From assembly GCF_001679725.1 (NCBI RefSeq), contig NZ_CP016282.1, forward strand, positions 3,038,001-3,102,000: a DNA stretch of 64,000 bases, in the 5' to 3' direction. Shown in pieces: positions 34,791 to 43,120 of this stretch. A program made the position numbers and the translations under genes. Source of the stretch: Cryobacterium arcticum (GTDB lineage Bacteria; Actinomycetota; Actinomycetes; Actinomycetales; Microbacteriaceae). The notes below the pieces were generated by a model. The model had not been told where the DNA came from and did no database searches. It was given only the letters and a program-made list of their open reading frames with translations. Position 1 is the first letter of the stretch. Every line of letters starts with the position of its first letter.

Positions 34791-34825
34791 TTCGACAAGC
34801 CACCGGGTCTGCTGACGGCTGCTGT

Positions 34826-34911
34826 CGCGGCAACTCGGGAAGAACACATTCCCGAGTTGCCGCGAAGCGCCCTCTCCCGGGCGCCGAAGGGGAACTTCGC
34901 GGCAACTCGGG
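34826..34911. repeat. Three-arm inverted repeat (terminator or switch)
   Basis: Arm 1 (34826-34841, CGCGGCAACTCGGGAA) pairs perfectly with arm 2 (34849-34864) over 16 bp with a 7-nt loop. A third copy, CGCGGCAACTCGGG (34898-34911), can instead pair with arm 2, enclosing a GCGCCC/GGGCGC mini-hairpin. It is located between the convergent hydrolase and M1 peptidase genes. Confidence 0.8.
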
Positions 34912-34950
34912 GACCCGTTGCGGGCAGGATGGGCCCCCCGTAGCGGCAGG

Positions 34951-36285
34951 TCAGGCGGCCAGCGGCGGCAGGCTCTTGCCGGACACCCAGCGGGCGATGA
35001 TCTTGTCGGCGACCCGGGTGCCGGAGGCGACATCGAAGCAGCCGAGCAGATCGTCGGTGGTGACGCTGCCGTGCCGGTGGCTGCGGGTGTACGCGCGGAG
35101 CGCCGTGAAGAAGGCCTCGTCGCCGATGGCCTGACGCACGGCGTGCAGGGCCAGGGCGCCGCGCTTGTAGACCCTGTCGTCGAACATGTCCTGTGGACCG
35201 GGGTCACCGATCACGATGTTCTTGGGCAGCAGGTCGAGCTCGGCCCGGTGCAGCACGGCGCTCTCGTGCGCGGTGGGCCCGCCGCTGGCCTCGGCCCAGA
35301 TCCATTCCGCGTAGCAGGCGAAGCCCTCGTGCAGCCAGATGTCGGCCCACCGGGTGAGGGTGAGGCTGTTGCCGAACCATTGATGCGCCAGCTCGTGGGC
35401 GATGAGCCGGTCACTGCCGTGCAGGCCGTCCACGTGGTTGCGGCCGAACACGGCCAGCCCGTGCGCCTCGAGCGGGATCTCCAACTCGTCGGCCGTGACG
35501 ATCACCGAGAACGCCGGGAACGGGTAGGGGCCGAACGCCTCCCCGAACACGGAGATCATGTCGCCCAGCCGGGCGAAGTCCACCGACACCGGCCGGGCCA
35601 GCGCGGGCGGGTAGAACAGGCTGTACGCCACCGGGGTGGCGGTCACGTCCTGCCGGCGGTACCGGCCGATCTGCACGCTGGCCAGGTACGCGGCCATGGG
35701 CTCGCGCACGTCGAAGGTCCAGGTGGTACGGCCGGACCGGCTGCTCTTGGCCACGAGCGGCCCGTTGCTCACGACGGTGTACGGCGCCTCGCAGCTGAGC
35801 TGGATGCGGAAGGTGGCCTTGTCGCTGGGATGGTCGTTGCAGGGGAACCACGACGGTGCGCCGCTCGGCTGCCCGGCGACGAGCACGCCGTCGGTGAGTT
35901 CCTCCCAGCCCAGCTCGCCCCAGTGGCTGCGCACCGGGTGCGGCGCCCCGCGGTACGCCACGACCACGTCGAACCGCTCGCCCGGCTGCAGCGGAACGGC
36001 CGGGGTGAGTACCAGCTTGCGCGCGGTGTGCGTGGTCTTGGTGGGCATCCGCCCGGCCACGGTGACCTTGTCGACGCTGAGGCCGGCCAGGTCGAGGCTG
36101 AACCGGTCGAGCCGGGTGAGGGCGCGCGCGGTGATCGTGGCGGTGGCGGTCAGCCGATTGGAGGAGACCCGGTAGTCGAGCACCAGGTCGTAGTGCTCGA
36201 CCTGGTAGCCGCCGTTCCCACTCGCCGGCAGGTAGGGGTCGCCCGCTGACGTGGAGCCGATGATGGGAGGCGTGGGAGACAACAT
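34951..36285 (-). CDS. M1-family metallopeptidase
   Basis: A 444-residue protein, shorter than full aminopeptidase N. Residues about 20-200 form the N-terminal beta domain, and the catalytic domain has the zinc motif HELAHQWFGN (about 294-303) with the third ligand Glu in LHEGFACY. The usual GAMEN substrate loop appears as the diverged LEAHGLAVFG. ATG 36285 is 8 bases beyond the stop of the NRPS, so the two genes are cotranscribed. The M1-type polylysine-degrading peptidases reported in epsilon-polylysine producers make a product-cleaving or self-protection role attractive, but unproven. Confidence 0.88.
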   Translation of the reverse strand: MLSPTPPIIGSTSAGDPYLPASGNGGYQVEHYDLVLDYRVSSNRLTATATITARALTRLDRFSLDLAGLSVDKVTVAGRMPTKTTHTARKLVLTPAVPLQPGERFDVVVAYRGAPHPVRSHWGELGWEELTDGVLVAGQPSGAPSWFPCNDHPSDKATFRIQLSCEAPYTVVSNGPLVAKSSRSGRTTWTFDVREPMAAYLASVQIGRYRRQDVTATPVAYSLFYPPALARPVSVDFARLGDMISVFGEAFGPYPFPAFSVIVTADELEIPLEAHGLAVFGRNHVDGLHGSDRLIAHELAHQWFGNSLTLTRWADIWLHEGFACYAEWIWAEASGGPTAHESAVLHRAELDLLPKNIVIGDPGPQDMFDDRVYKRGALALHAVRQAIGDEAFFTALRAYTRSHRHGSVTTDDLLGCFDVASGTRVADKIIARWVSGKSLPPLAA

Positions 36286-36292
36286 AACGGGG

Positions 36293-39200
36293 TCAAGTCT
36301 TCCATGGCGGACGGTGCCACGGCGCAATCGGGTTGCCGGCCCAGAGCGAGTCGGTGGGCACCCGCTCGCCGCGCATCACCAGGGAGCCGGGCCCGACGGT
36401 GGCATGGTCGTCGATTCGCGCCGCGGGCAGGATCACACTGTTGGGCCCCAGGGTGCCGCCGGCGCCGATGTGCACGGTGTCCAGCTGCATGATCCGGTCG
36501 TGGAACAGGTGCGTCTGCACCACGCAGCCGCGGTTGACGCTGCTGCCGGCGGAGAGAGTGACCAGATCCGCCTCGGGCAGCCAGTACGACTCGCACCACA
36601 CGCCCCGGCCGATCCGGGCGCCGAGCGAGCGCAGCCACAGCGCCAGGGCCGGGGTGCCCGACGCGTTCTGCGCGAACCAGGGCCGCGCCACCATCTCCAC
36701 AAAGGTGTCGGACACCTCGTTGCGCCAGATGAACGATGACCAGAGCGGATGCTCGGTGGCGCGGATGCGGCCCACCAACAGCCACTTCGCGGCCGTGCTG
36801 ACCGCCGCCGCGACCACGCCCGCCCCGATGAGCACGAACCCGGACAGCAGCAGCGCCCAGCCGGGGCCGACCGCAAGCCACAGCGCCTCGAGCACGGCGA
36901 GGACGCCGAGGGCGATCCACGCGGAGACGAACACCGGCACCAGGCGGAGCAGTTCCCAGAGCGACCGGGCCAGGCGCAGCCGCGCCGGCGGGTGGAAGGT
37001 GCGGGCCTCGTCGATGTCGGTGACCCGGCGACGCAGCCGCGCCGGCGGGTTGCCCAGCCAGGACGAGCCGCGCTTGGCCTTCCGCGGGGTGGAGGAGAGC
37101 ACGGCCACGAGGCCGTCCCGCGGCACGGTGCGGCCCGGGCCGGCGATGCCGCTGTTGCCCAGGAACGCCCGGCGGCCGATCTTGGCCCGGTCGATGCGCA
37201 TCCAGCCGCCGCCGAGCTCGTAGCAGGCGACCATGGTGTCGTCGGCGAGGAACGCGCCCGGCGCGATGGTGGTGAGCGCGGGCACGAGCAGCACGGTTGA
37301 GGCCTCGACGCCGGGGCCGACCTTGGCGCCGAGCAACCGCAGCCACACCGGGGTGAGCAGGCTCGCGTAGACCGGGAAGAGTAGGGTGCGAGCGCCGTCG
37401 AGCAGGCGTTCGGTCATCCAGACCTGCCAGCCCACGCGGCTGCGCACCGGATGGTGGCCCTCGGACAGGCCCAGGCCGAGCAGCCGCACCGCGCCGATGA
37501 CGGCCCCGGCGTAGAACAGGCCGGCGGCCAGCACGGCCAACGGCACGGCCAGGGCGGCCCGGCCCACGGCGGCGCCCAGACTCGCGGCATCCCCCACGAA
37601 CGCCCCGACGATGAGCACGCCGAGCAGCACCGCAATGGTAGGGATGGCGGTGAGACCGACCGAGCCGGCGCCGTAGGCGAGCAGCCAGCGGCGGGCACTC
37701 GGCGGGCGTTCGGCCGGCCAGGCGTGCCGGGCGGAGCCGACCCGGGCGGCGGGTGAGCCGGCCCAGCGTTCGCCGGCCGGCACCCGGCCGGAGACCGCGG
37801 AGCCCGGTTCGATCTCGGCGCCGGCGCCGATCTTGGCGCCGCCGAGCAGCGTGCTGCGGGAGCCGATCACGGCCTCGGGGCCGATCTTCACCTGCCCCAG
37901 TCGCAGGGTGTCGCCGTCGAGCCAGTACCCGGCCAGGTCCACCTCGGGTTCGATGGCGGCGCGCTCGCCGATGCTGAGCATCCCGGTGACCGGCGGCACC
38001 GAATGCAGGTCAACGCCGGGTTCGATGCGGGCTCCGAGCAGGCGGGCGTAGTAGCTGATCCACGGCGCCCCGGCCAGGCTGGCGGCGTCGACGAACTGGG
38101 CCACCTGCTCGGCCAGCCACAGCCGCAGGTGCACCGACCCGCCGCGCGGGTAGGCGCCCGGCTTGACGCCCCGGAGCAGTAGCCGGGCCGCGGCCACCGA
38201 GATGCCCATCTTGCCCAGCGGAGTGACGAGAAGGAGGAACCCGGCGAGGATCCACCACCACGACACGGTGGGGGCGAAGGATGCGCCGGCGGCGGAGAGC
38301 ACGTTGTTGGCCGCGGCCAGGTAGACCAGCCACTTGGCGCCCACGAGCAGGTGCAGCGGGATGCCGAGCAGACTCTGCAGCAGACCGCTGCGTGCCGGGG
38401 TGGGCAGCACCGCGCGGCTGCGGCGGGCCACCGGCGGGGTGCGGCCGTCGAGTTCGGCGGCCAGCGCGCCGATGCGGGGGTGGTCGTAGATGTCGCTGAC
38501 CCGGGTGTCGGGGTAGCGTTCCCGGATCGCGGAGACGAACTGGGCGGCCGAGAGCGAACCGCCGCCGTAGGCGAAGAAGTCGCTGTCGGCGTCGGCCACG
38601 GGCAGCCCGAGGATCGCGGCCCAGTGCTCGGCGAGCCAGGCGGCGGTCGGGGTGAGCGCATCCGTGTCGGTGCCGGCACCGGCCAGGCTGGGCAACGGCC
38701 AGGGCAGCGCGGCCCGGTCGACCTTGCCCGAGGTACGGGTGGGAATGGTGTCGACCACGGTGAGCAGCGGCACGAGCGCGGCCGGCAGCGCGATGCGCAG
38801 GGCTTCGGTGGCGGCGGTGAGGTCGAAGGCCTCGAGGCCGGCCGGGGCGGGATCGACGAGCGAGAGATAACCCACCAGCACCTGGTTGCCGGCCGGGGTG
38901 GTCTGCACCACCGCGGCGGCGCCGGCGACGCCGGGCAGGGCCTGCAGGGCGGCGTCGATCTCACCGAGTTCGATGCGGCGTCCGCCGAGTTTGATCTGGT
39001 CGTCGGCGCGGCCCACGAACACGAGCCCGGCGGGGTCGAACCGCACCAGGTCGCCGCTGCGGTAGGCGCGGTCCCAGCCGAGGCCGGCGTGCGGGGCGTA
39101 CTTCACGGCATCCTGCGTCGCGTCGAGGTAGCGGGCCAGGCCCACCCCACCGATGATCAGCTCACCCGTCGCGCCGGCGGGCACCCGGGCGCCGTCGGCG

Positions 39201-40339
39201 TCGACCACGGCGAGGCTCCAACCGTCCAGCGGTAGGCCGATGCGCACGGGGTCGCTGCCGTCGAGCAGGGCGCCGCAGGCCACGACGGTGGCCTCGGTCG
39301 GGCCGTAGGTGTTCCAGACCTCGCGGCCGCGGCCGCTGATGCGGGCGGCCAGCTCGGGTGGGCAGGCCTCGCCGCCGAAGATCACCAGCCGCACGGATTC
39401 CAGCGCCTCCTCGGGCCAGAGCGCGGCGAGAGTGGGCACCGTGGAGACCACGGTAATGCCGTGGGCGATCAGCCAGGGGCCCAGGTCGGCGCCGCTGCGC
39501 ACGAGGGAGCGCGGGGCCGGTACCAGGCAGGCGCCGTTCCGCCAAGCCAGCCACATCTCCTCACAGGAGGCGTCGAACGCCACCGACAGGCCGGCCAGCA
39601 CCCGGTCGCCCGGCGCGATCGGTTCGCCGGCCAGGAACAGCCCGGCCTCGGCGTCCACGAACGCCGCGGCGGAGCGGTGCGTCACGGCGACGCCCTTGGG
39701 CACGCCGGTGGAGCCGGAGGTGAAGATGATCCAGGCGTCGTCGTCGGGGCTCGGCATGGGTTCGCCCCAGTGCGCCAGCGACGGGTCCTCGCCGGCCGGC
39801 ACGGGACGCTCGGTGAGCACGCCGGCGTCGAGGCCGTCGCGCACCGCGAACCGGCCGCCGGCCCCGATCACCCCCACGACATGGGCCTCACCGAACACCA
39901 GCCGGGCCCGTTCCTCGGGGTCGTCGGCGTCCACCGGCACGTAGGCGGCGCCCACGCTGAGGGTGGCGAGAATCGACAGGTAGAGCTCGCGGGTGCCCGA
40001 CGGGATGCGGATGCCCACGGTGTCGCCGCGGCGCACGCCCGCGCGGCTGAGCTGGACGGCCTGGTCATTGACCAGCCGTAGCAGGCGGCGGTAGCTCAGG
40101 GCCCCGGCGGCGTCCTCGAGTGCGAGAGCCGTGGGGTGCTCCTCGGCGGTCGCCCGGAGGATGTCGACGAGGGTGCGCTCCGGGTGCACCAGGTGGCCGG
40201 CATCCAGCACGCCTTGCTCGTGCGCCTGCACGTACGAGTCTGCGTTCGAGGTGCCGGGAGCCGACGCGGTGGCAGACATCGAGACGGTGCTGGCGAGTGA
40301 GTCGGAGCGCATATCGGGCTCTGAATGGTTCGGGGTCAC
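36293..40339 (-). CDS. Pls/PosA-type single-module NRPS with membrane and hexapeptide-repeat C-terminus
   Basis: A 1348-residue protein (GTG 40339, AGGAG upstream). The adenylation domain (about 45-540) has IIFTSGSTGVPKGVAVTH, NTYGPTEATVV, YRSGDLVRF and GRRIELGEIDA. The carrier domain has FFAYGGGSLSAAQF (Ser about 594). From about 640 come membrane helices and several hexapeptide-like beta-helix blocks (IGPEAVIGSRSTLLGGAKIG, LGPNSVILPAARID), matching the NRPS terminal domain of TIGR02353. By eye the specificity residues are D-A-E-S-I-G-T-V-V-K; Glu at position 3 favours a cationic amino acid. Length and layout match epsilon-poly-L-lysine synthetase. There is no condensation or thioesterase domain. 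Confidence 0.88.
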   Translation of the reverse strand: MTPNHSEPDMRSDSLASTVSMSATASAPGTSNADSYVQAHEQGVLDAGHLVHPERTLVDILRATAEEHPTALALEDAAGALSYRRLLRLVNDQAVQLSRAGVRRGDTVGIRIPSGTRELYLSILATLSVGAAYVPVDADDPEERARLVFGEAHVVGVIGAGGRFAVRDGLDAGVLTERPVPAGEDPSLAHWGEPMPSPDDDAWIIFTSGSTGVPKGVAVTHRSAAAFVDAEAGLFLAGEPIAPGDRVLAGLSVAFDASCEEMWLAWRNGACLVPAPRSLVRSGADLGPWLIAHGITVVSTVPTLAALWPEEALESVRLVIFGGEACPPELAARISGRGREVWNTYGPTEATVVACGALLDGSDPVRIGLPLDGWSLAVVDADGARVPAGATGELIIGGVGLARYLDATQDAVKYAPHAGLGWDRAYRSGDLVRFDPAGLVFVGRADDQIKLGGRRIELGEIDAALQALPGVAGAAAVVQTTPAGNQVLVGYLSLVDPAPAGLEAFDLTAATEALRIALPAALVPLLTVVDTIPTRTSGKVDRAALPWPLPSLAGAGTDTDALTPTAAWLAEHWAAILGLPVADADSDFFAYGGGSLSAAQFVSAIRERYPDTRVSDIYDHPRIGALAAELDGRTPPVARRSRAVLPTPARSGLLQSLLGIPLHLLVGAKWLVYLAAANNVLSAAGASFAPTVSWWWILAGFLLLVTPLGKMGISVAAARLLLRGVKPGAYPRGGSVHLRLWLAEQVAQFVDAASLAGAPWISYYARLLGARIEPGVDLHSVPPVTGMLSIGERAAIEPEVDLAGYWLDGDTLRLGQVKIGPEAVIGSRSTLLGGAKIGAGAEIEPGSAVSGRVPAGERWAGSPAARVGSARHAWPAERPPSARRWLLAYGAGSVGLTAIPTIAVLLGVLIVGAFVGDAASLGAAVGRAALAVPLAVLAAGLFYAGAVIGAVRLLGLGLSEGHHPVRSRVGWQVWMTERLLDGARTLLFPVYASLLTPVWLRLLGAKVGPGVEASTVLLVPALTTIAPGAFLADDTMVACYELGGGWMRIDRAKIGRRAFLGNSGIAGPGRTVPRDGLVAVLSSTPRKAKRGSSWLGNPPARLRRRVTDIDEARTFHPPARLRLARSLWELLRLVPVFVSAWIALGVLAVLEALWLAVGPGWALLLSGFVLIGAGVVAAAVSTAAKWLLVGRIRATEHPLWSSFIWRNEVSDTFVEMVARPWFAQNASGTPALALWLRSLGARIGRGVWCESYWLPEADLVTLSAGSSVNRGCVVQTHLFHDRIMQLDTVHIGAGGTLGPNSVILPAARIDDHATVGPGSLVMRGERVPTDSLWAGNPIAPWHRPPWKT

Positions 40340-40465
40340 GCACGCTCCTGTCCGGTTTTCGCGACAAACCGCGACGCGCCCACCGTAAGACGATCAGGTA
40401 ACCGGCGGGTGAACGCACGTCACACAGGCACATTCTCCTCCCCAACCCGCCCCATCCCGCCCGCC

Positions 40466-40560
40466 GATGCGCATAACTCCTGCAATTTCTCCGCCCGGTC
40501 GGCCCCCACCGCGGATTTCCGGGGGCTGTCGGGTGCAGCCAGGTCAGTTTGCAGGAACTC
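40466..40560. repeat. Nested inverted repeat between exporter and NRPS genes
   Basis: CCTGCAA (40479-40485) pairs with TTGCAGG (40549-40555), and GCCCCC (40502-40507) pairs with GGGGGC (40521-40526) inside it. It sits just downstream of the EamA gene stop (41575 reading leftward to 40601) and before the NRPS start. It is likely a terminator; no T-run is obvious. Confidence 0.45.
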
Positions 40561-40600
40561 GGGGCACCGTTTTCGGGTGGCGGTGGCGGACGGGGCGCGG

Positions 40601-41575
40601 TCAGCGGATGCGGGCGCGCACCGCGGTCGCCGCGCAGGCGATCACCGCGACCGCGCCGACCAGCACCACGAGGTCCAGCCGCTCCCCGAGCAGCAGGGCG
40701 GCCCACACGATCGTGAGCACAGGTTGCACAAGCTGGATCTGGCTCACCCGGGCGATCGGCCCGATTGCCAGCCCGCGGTACCAGGCGAAGAACCCGAGGA
40801 ACATGCTCACCCCGGCGAGGTAGGCGAAGGCCAGCCAGGCCGGCGCATCCGCCCGGGGCCAGCCGGAGCCGAGCCCGACGAGCATCAGCGGCACCATCAC
40901 CGGCAACGCCACGATCAGGGCCCAGCAGATGGTCTGCCACGAGCCGAGCTCGCGGGACAGCAGGGCACCCTCGCCGTAACCGATCGCGGCGAGCGCCACG
41001 GCGCCCGCCAACAGCAGGTCCGCCGGCTGCAGAGCCTCGAGGCCGCCGGCGGTAACCGCCACGAACCCCACCACGGCGGCCACGCCCAGGCCGCTGGCCA
41101 GCCAGAACCGGGGCGTCGGCCGTTCGCGGGCCCGGAGCACGGCGACCACGGCCGTGGCAGCGGGCAGCAGACCGATCACGACGGCACCGTGGGCGGCCGG
41201 CACCGTCTGCAGCGCGTACGAGGTGAGAATCGGGAACCCGGCGATGACACCCGCCCCCACGAGCGCCAGGCGCGCCCACTGCCGGCCCCGCGGAAACCGC
41301 TGCCGCAACACCGCGAGCACCAGGATCGCGAGGAGTCCGGCCGCTACGGCCCGGCCGGCGCCGACGAAGAGCGGGTCGATCTGACCCACGGCCACCCGGG
41401 TCAGCGGCAGGGTGAACGAGAACGCCAGCACGCCGAGCAGACCGAACCCCAACCCGGCGGCGGACGAGCCGTGCGGCGCCGACGCGGAAGCAACCGTAGA
41501 ACCCGTGGCCGGGGCAGGACCGGGGCCGGATAACACTGGCGGCCGAGCGACGATAGCGCTATTGTCTGGTTTCAT
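40601..41575 (-). CDS. EamA/DMT-family transporter
   Basis: A 324-residue protein with ten membrane helices in two EamA repeats. Helix pairs include GLGFGLLGVLAFSFTLPLTR and FLGFFAWYRGLAIGPIARVS, the second being the typical EamA sequence before the last two helices. A Pro/Ala-rich N-terminal extension precedes helix 1. ATG 41575 overlaps the start of the divergent MocR gene. These carriers export amino acids or related metabolites; the MocR neighbour suggests an amino-compound or B6-related substrate. Confidence 0.88.
   Translation of the reverse strand: MKPDNSAIVARPPVLSGPGPAPATGSTVASASAPHGSSAAGLGFGLLGVLAFSFTLPLTRVAVGQIDPLFVGAGRAVAAGLLAILVLAVLRQRFPRGRQWARLALVGAGVIAGFPILTSYALQTVPAAHGAVVIGLLPAATAVVAVLRARERPTPRFWLASGLGVAAVVGFVAVTAGGLEALQPADLLLAGAVALAAIGYGEGALLSRELGSWQTICWALIVALPVMVPLMLVGLGSGWPRADAPAWLAFAYLAGVSMFLGFFAWYRGLAIGPIARVSQIQLVQPVLTIVWAALLLGERLDLVVLVGAVAVIACAATAVRARIR
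41549..41566. promoter_or_regulatory. Palindromic operator candidate in shared promoter
   Basis: An 18-bp palindrome, GACGATAGCGCTATTGTC, with one mismatched pair and a perfect ATAGCGCTAT core. A -10-like TATTGT (41560-41565) for the MocR gene overlaps its right half. On the other strand a -10-like TATCCT (41586 to 41581) is placed for a leaderless start of the EamA gene at 41575. Autoregulation by MocR is inferred. Confidence 0.55.
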
Positions 41576-43007
41576 GCACGAGGATAGCACCACGGCCGAC
41601 GGCCCGTCCGGCGAATCTGCCCACCTGGCAATCGAACGGCGGTTGCGCGGGTTGGCGGCGACCCGGCCCGCCGGTGAGCGGTTGCCCTCCACCCGCACCC
41701 TGGTGATGGAGCACGCGGCCAGTCCGCTCACGGTGCAGCGGGCCGTGCAGCGGCTGGTGCTCGAAGGACTCGTGGAGACCCGGCCGGGTGCGGGCAGCTT
41801 CGTGGCCCGGCGACCGGGCGTGCATCGCGCCGACTTCGGCTGGCAGACCACCGCGCTGGGCACCCCGCGCACCGGCGCCGATGCCATCGGCGCCGCCCTG
41901 GCCACCGCCGGCCCCGGGGTCATCTCCCTGCACTCCGGCTACCCGGCCGAGGAGTTGCTGCCCACCCGGCTGGTGCGGTCGGCGCTCGTGCGCGCGGCCC
42001 GCACGAGCACCGCCGTCGAGCGGGCTCCCCTGGCCGGGCTGCCCGAGCTGCTCACCTGGTTCGCCGCGGAGCTGGCGCCCGCCGGCGCATCCGCCGTCGC
42101 CCCGCCCACAGCCGACGACGTCGTGATCACACCGGGCGGGCAGAGCGCGCTGTCGTCGATCTTCCGGGCACTGGCCGCCCCGGGCGACGCCATCGTGATG
42201 GAATCGCCCACCTACTGGGGTGCGATGGCGGCCGCCCGCCAGGCCGGACTGCGGGTGGTGCCCATCGGCCGGGGCGCACGGGCGCCCGCAGCCGGCGACC
42301 TCGACGACGCCCTGGCCGCCAGCGGGGCGCGGCTGTTCTACGCCCAACCGCACTTCGCGAACCCCACCGGGGCGCTCTGGACGAGCACCGAACGGGCCGA
42401 CGTCCTGGCCGTGGTCCGGGCCCGCGGGGTGTACCTCATCGAGGACGACTGGGCGCACGACTTCGGCATCGACGCCGAGGTCGTGCCTCTGGCTGCCGAC
42501 GACGCCAATGGGCACGTCGTGTACGTGCGGTCGCTCACCAAGAGCCTCTCCCCTTCCATCCGCGTGGGCGCCGTCGTGGCGCGCGGGCCGGCGCTGGCCC
42601 GCATCCAGGCCGACCGCACCGTCGACGACCTCTATGTCAGCGGCATCCTGCAGGCCGCCGCCGTCGATGTGCTCACCGATCCCGGCTGGCGCAGCCACCT
42701 CGCCCGGTTGCGTGGGGCATTGCGCGCCCGCCGCGACGAGATGGCCCGGCAGGTGCGCGGCCAGTTGGGCGCGGATGCGCTCGAGCTAGTTCCCCGGGGC
42801 GGCCTCAACCTCTGGGTGCGCGCAGGCGACGGCGTCGATATGCGCGACCTCGCCCGCCGCAGCCGCGCGGCCGGCGTGCTGTTCTCCCCCGGCGACGATT
42901 GGTTCCCCGCCGAACCCACCGGCTCGTTCCTGCGGCTGAACTACTCACGCGCCCGCCCCGAGATCTTCGAGGAGGCCGTGGCGACCATCGCCGGACTGCT
43001 GCCCTGA
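41574..43007 (+). CDS. MocR-type regulator (GntR HTH fused to PLP aminotransferase-like domain)
   Basis: A 477-residue protein. The N-terminal GntR winged helix includes RLPSTRTLVMEHAASPLTVQ and LVLEGLVETRPGAGSF (about 40-85). The fold-type-I aminotransferase domain has FANPTGALW, IEDDWAHDF and the PLP-lysine segment VRSLTKSLSPSIRVG (Lys about 323). MocR proteins are PLP-sensing regulators. ATG 41574 shares bases with the exporter start on the opposite strand, so the transcripts are probably leaderless. Confidence 0.9.
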   Translation: MHEDSTTADGPSGESAHLAIERRLRGLAATRPAGERLPSTRTLVMEHAASPLTVQRAVQRLVLEGLVETRPGAGSFVARRPGVHRADFGWQTTALGTPRTGADAIGAALATAGPGVISLHSGYPAEELLPTRLVRSALVRAARTSTAVERAPLAGLPELLTWFAAELAPAGASAVAPPTADDVVITPGGQSALSSIFRALAAPGDAIVMESPTYWGAMAAARQAGLRVVPIGRGARAPAAGDLDDALAASGARLFYAQPHFANPTGALWTSTERADVLAVVRARGVYLIEDDWAHDFGIDAEVVPLAADDANGHVVYVRSLTKSLSPSIRVGAVVARGPALARIQADRTVDDLYVSGILQAAAVDVLTDPGWRSHLARLRGALRARRDEMARQVRGQLGADALELVPRGGLNLWVRAGDGVDMRDLARRSRAAGVLFSPGDDWFPAEPTGSFLRLNYSRARPEIFEEAVATIAGLLP

Positions 43008-43120
43008 TCCTTGTGACGCTGTGGAGCTGCAGCCTCGGCAGGTCGGGCCTGGGCCGGCCTCGACACGACAGGTTTCGTGGCACCCCGCGCCGGGCCGACC
43101 CGGCCCAGCCCTGGAAGCCG

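Noticed and set aside
36293..40339. Siderophore NRPS interpretation linked to the FecCD transporter
   Set aside because: There is no condensation, cyclisation or thioesterase domain, and the C-terminal membrane/hexapeptide region is that of Pls-type proteins; the permease lies 36 kb away.
15602..40482. 14-base match between 15602-15615 and the reverse complement at 40469-40482
   Set aside because: Both sites are intergenic, but a 14-base match is expected by chance at this window size, so it is not evidence of a repeat family.
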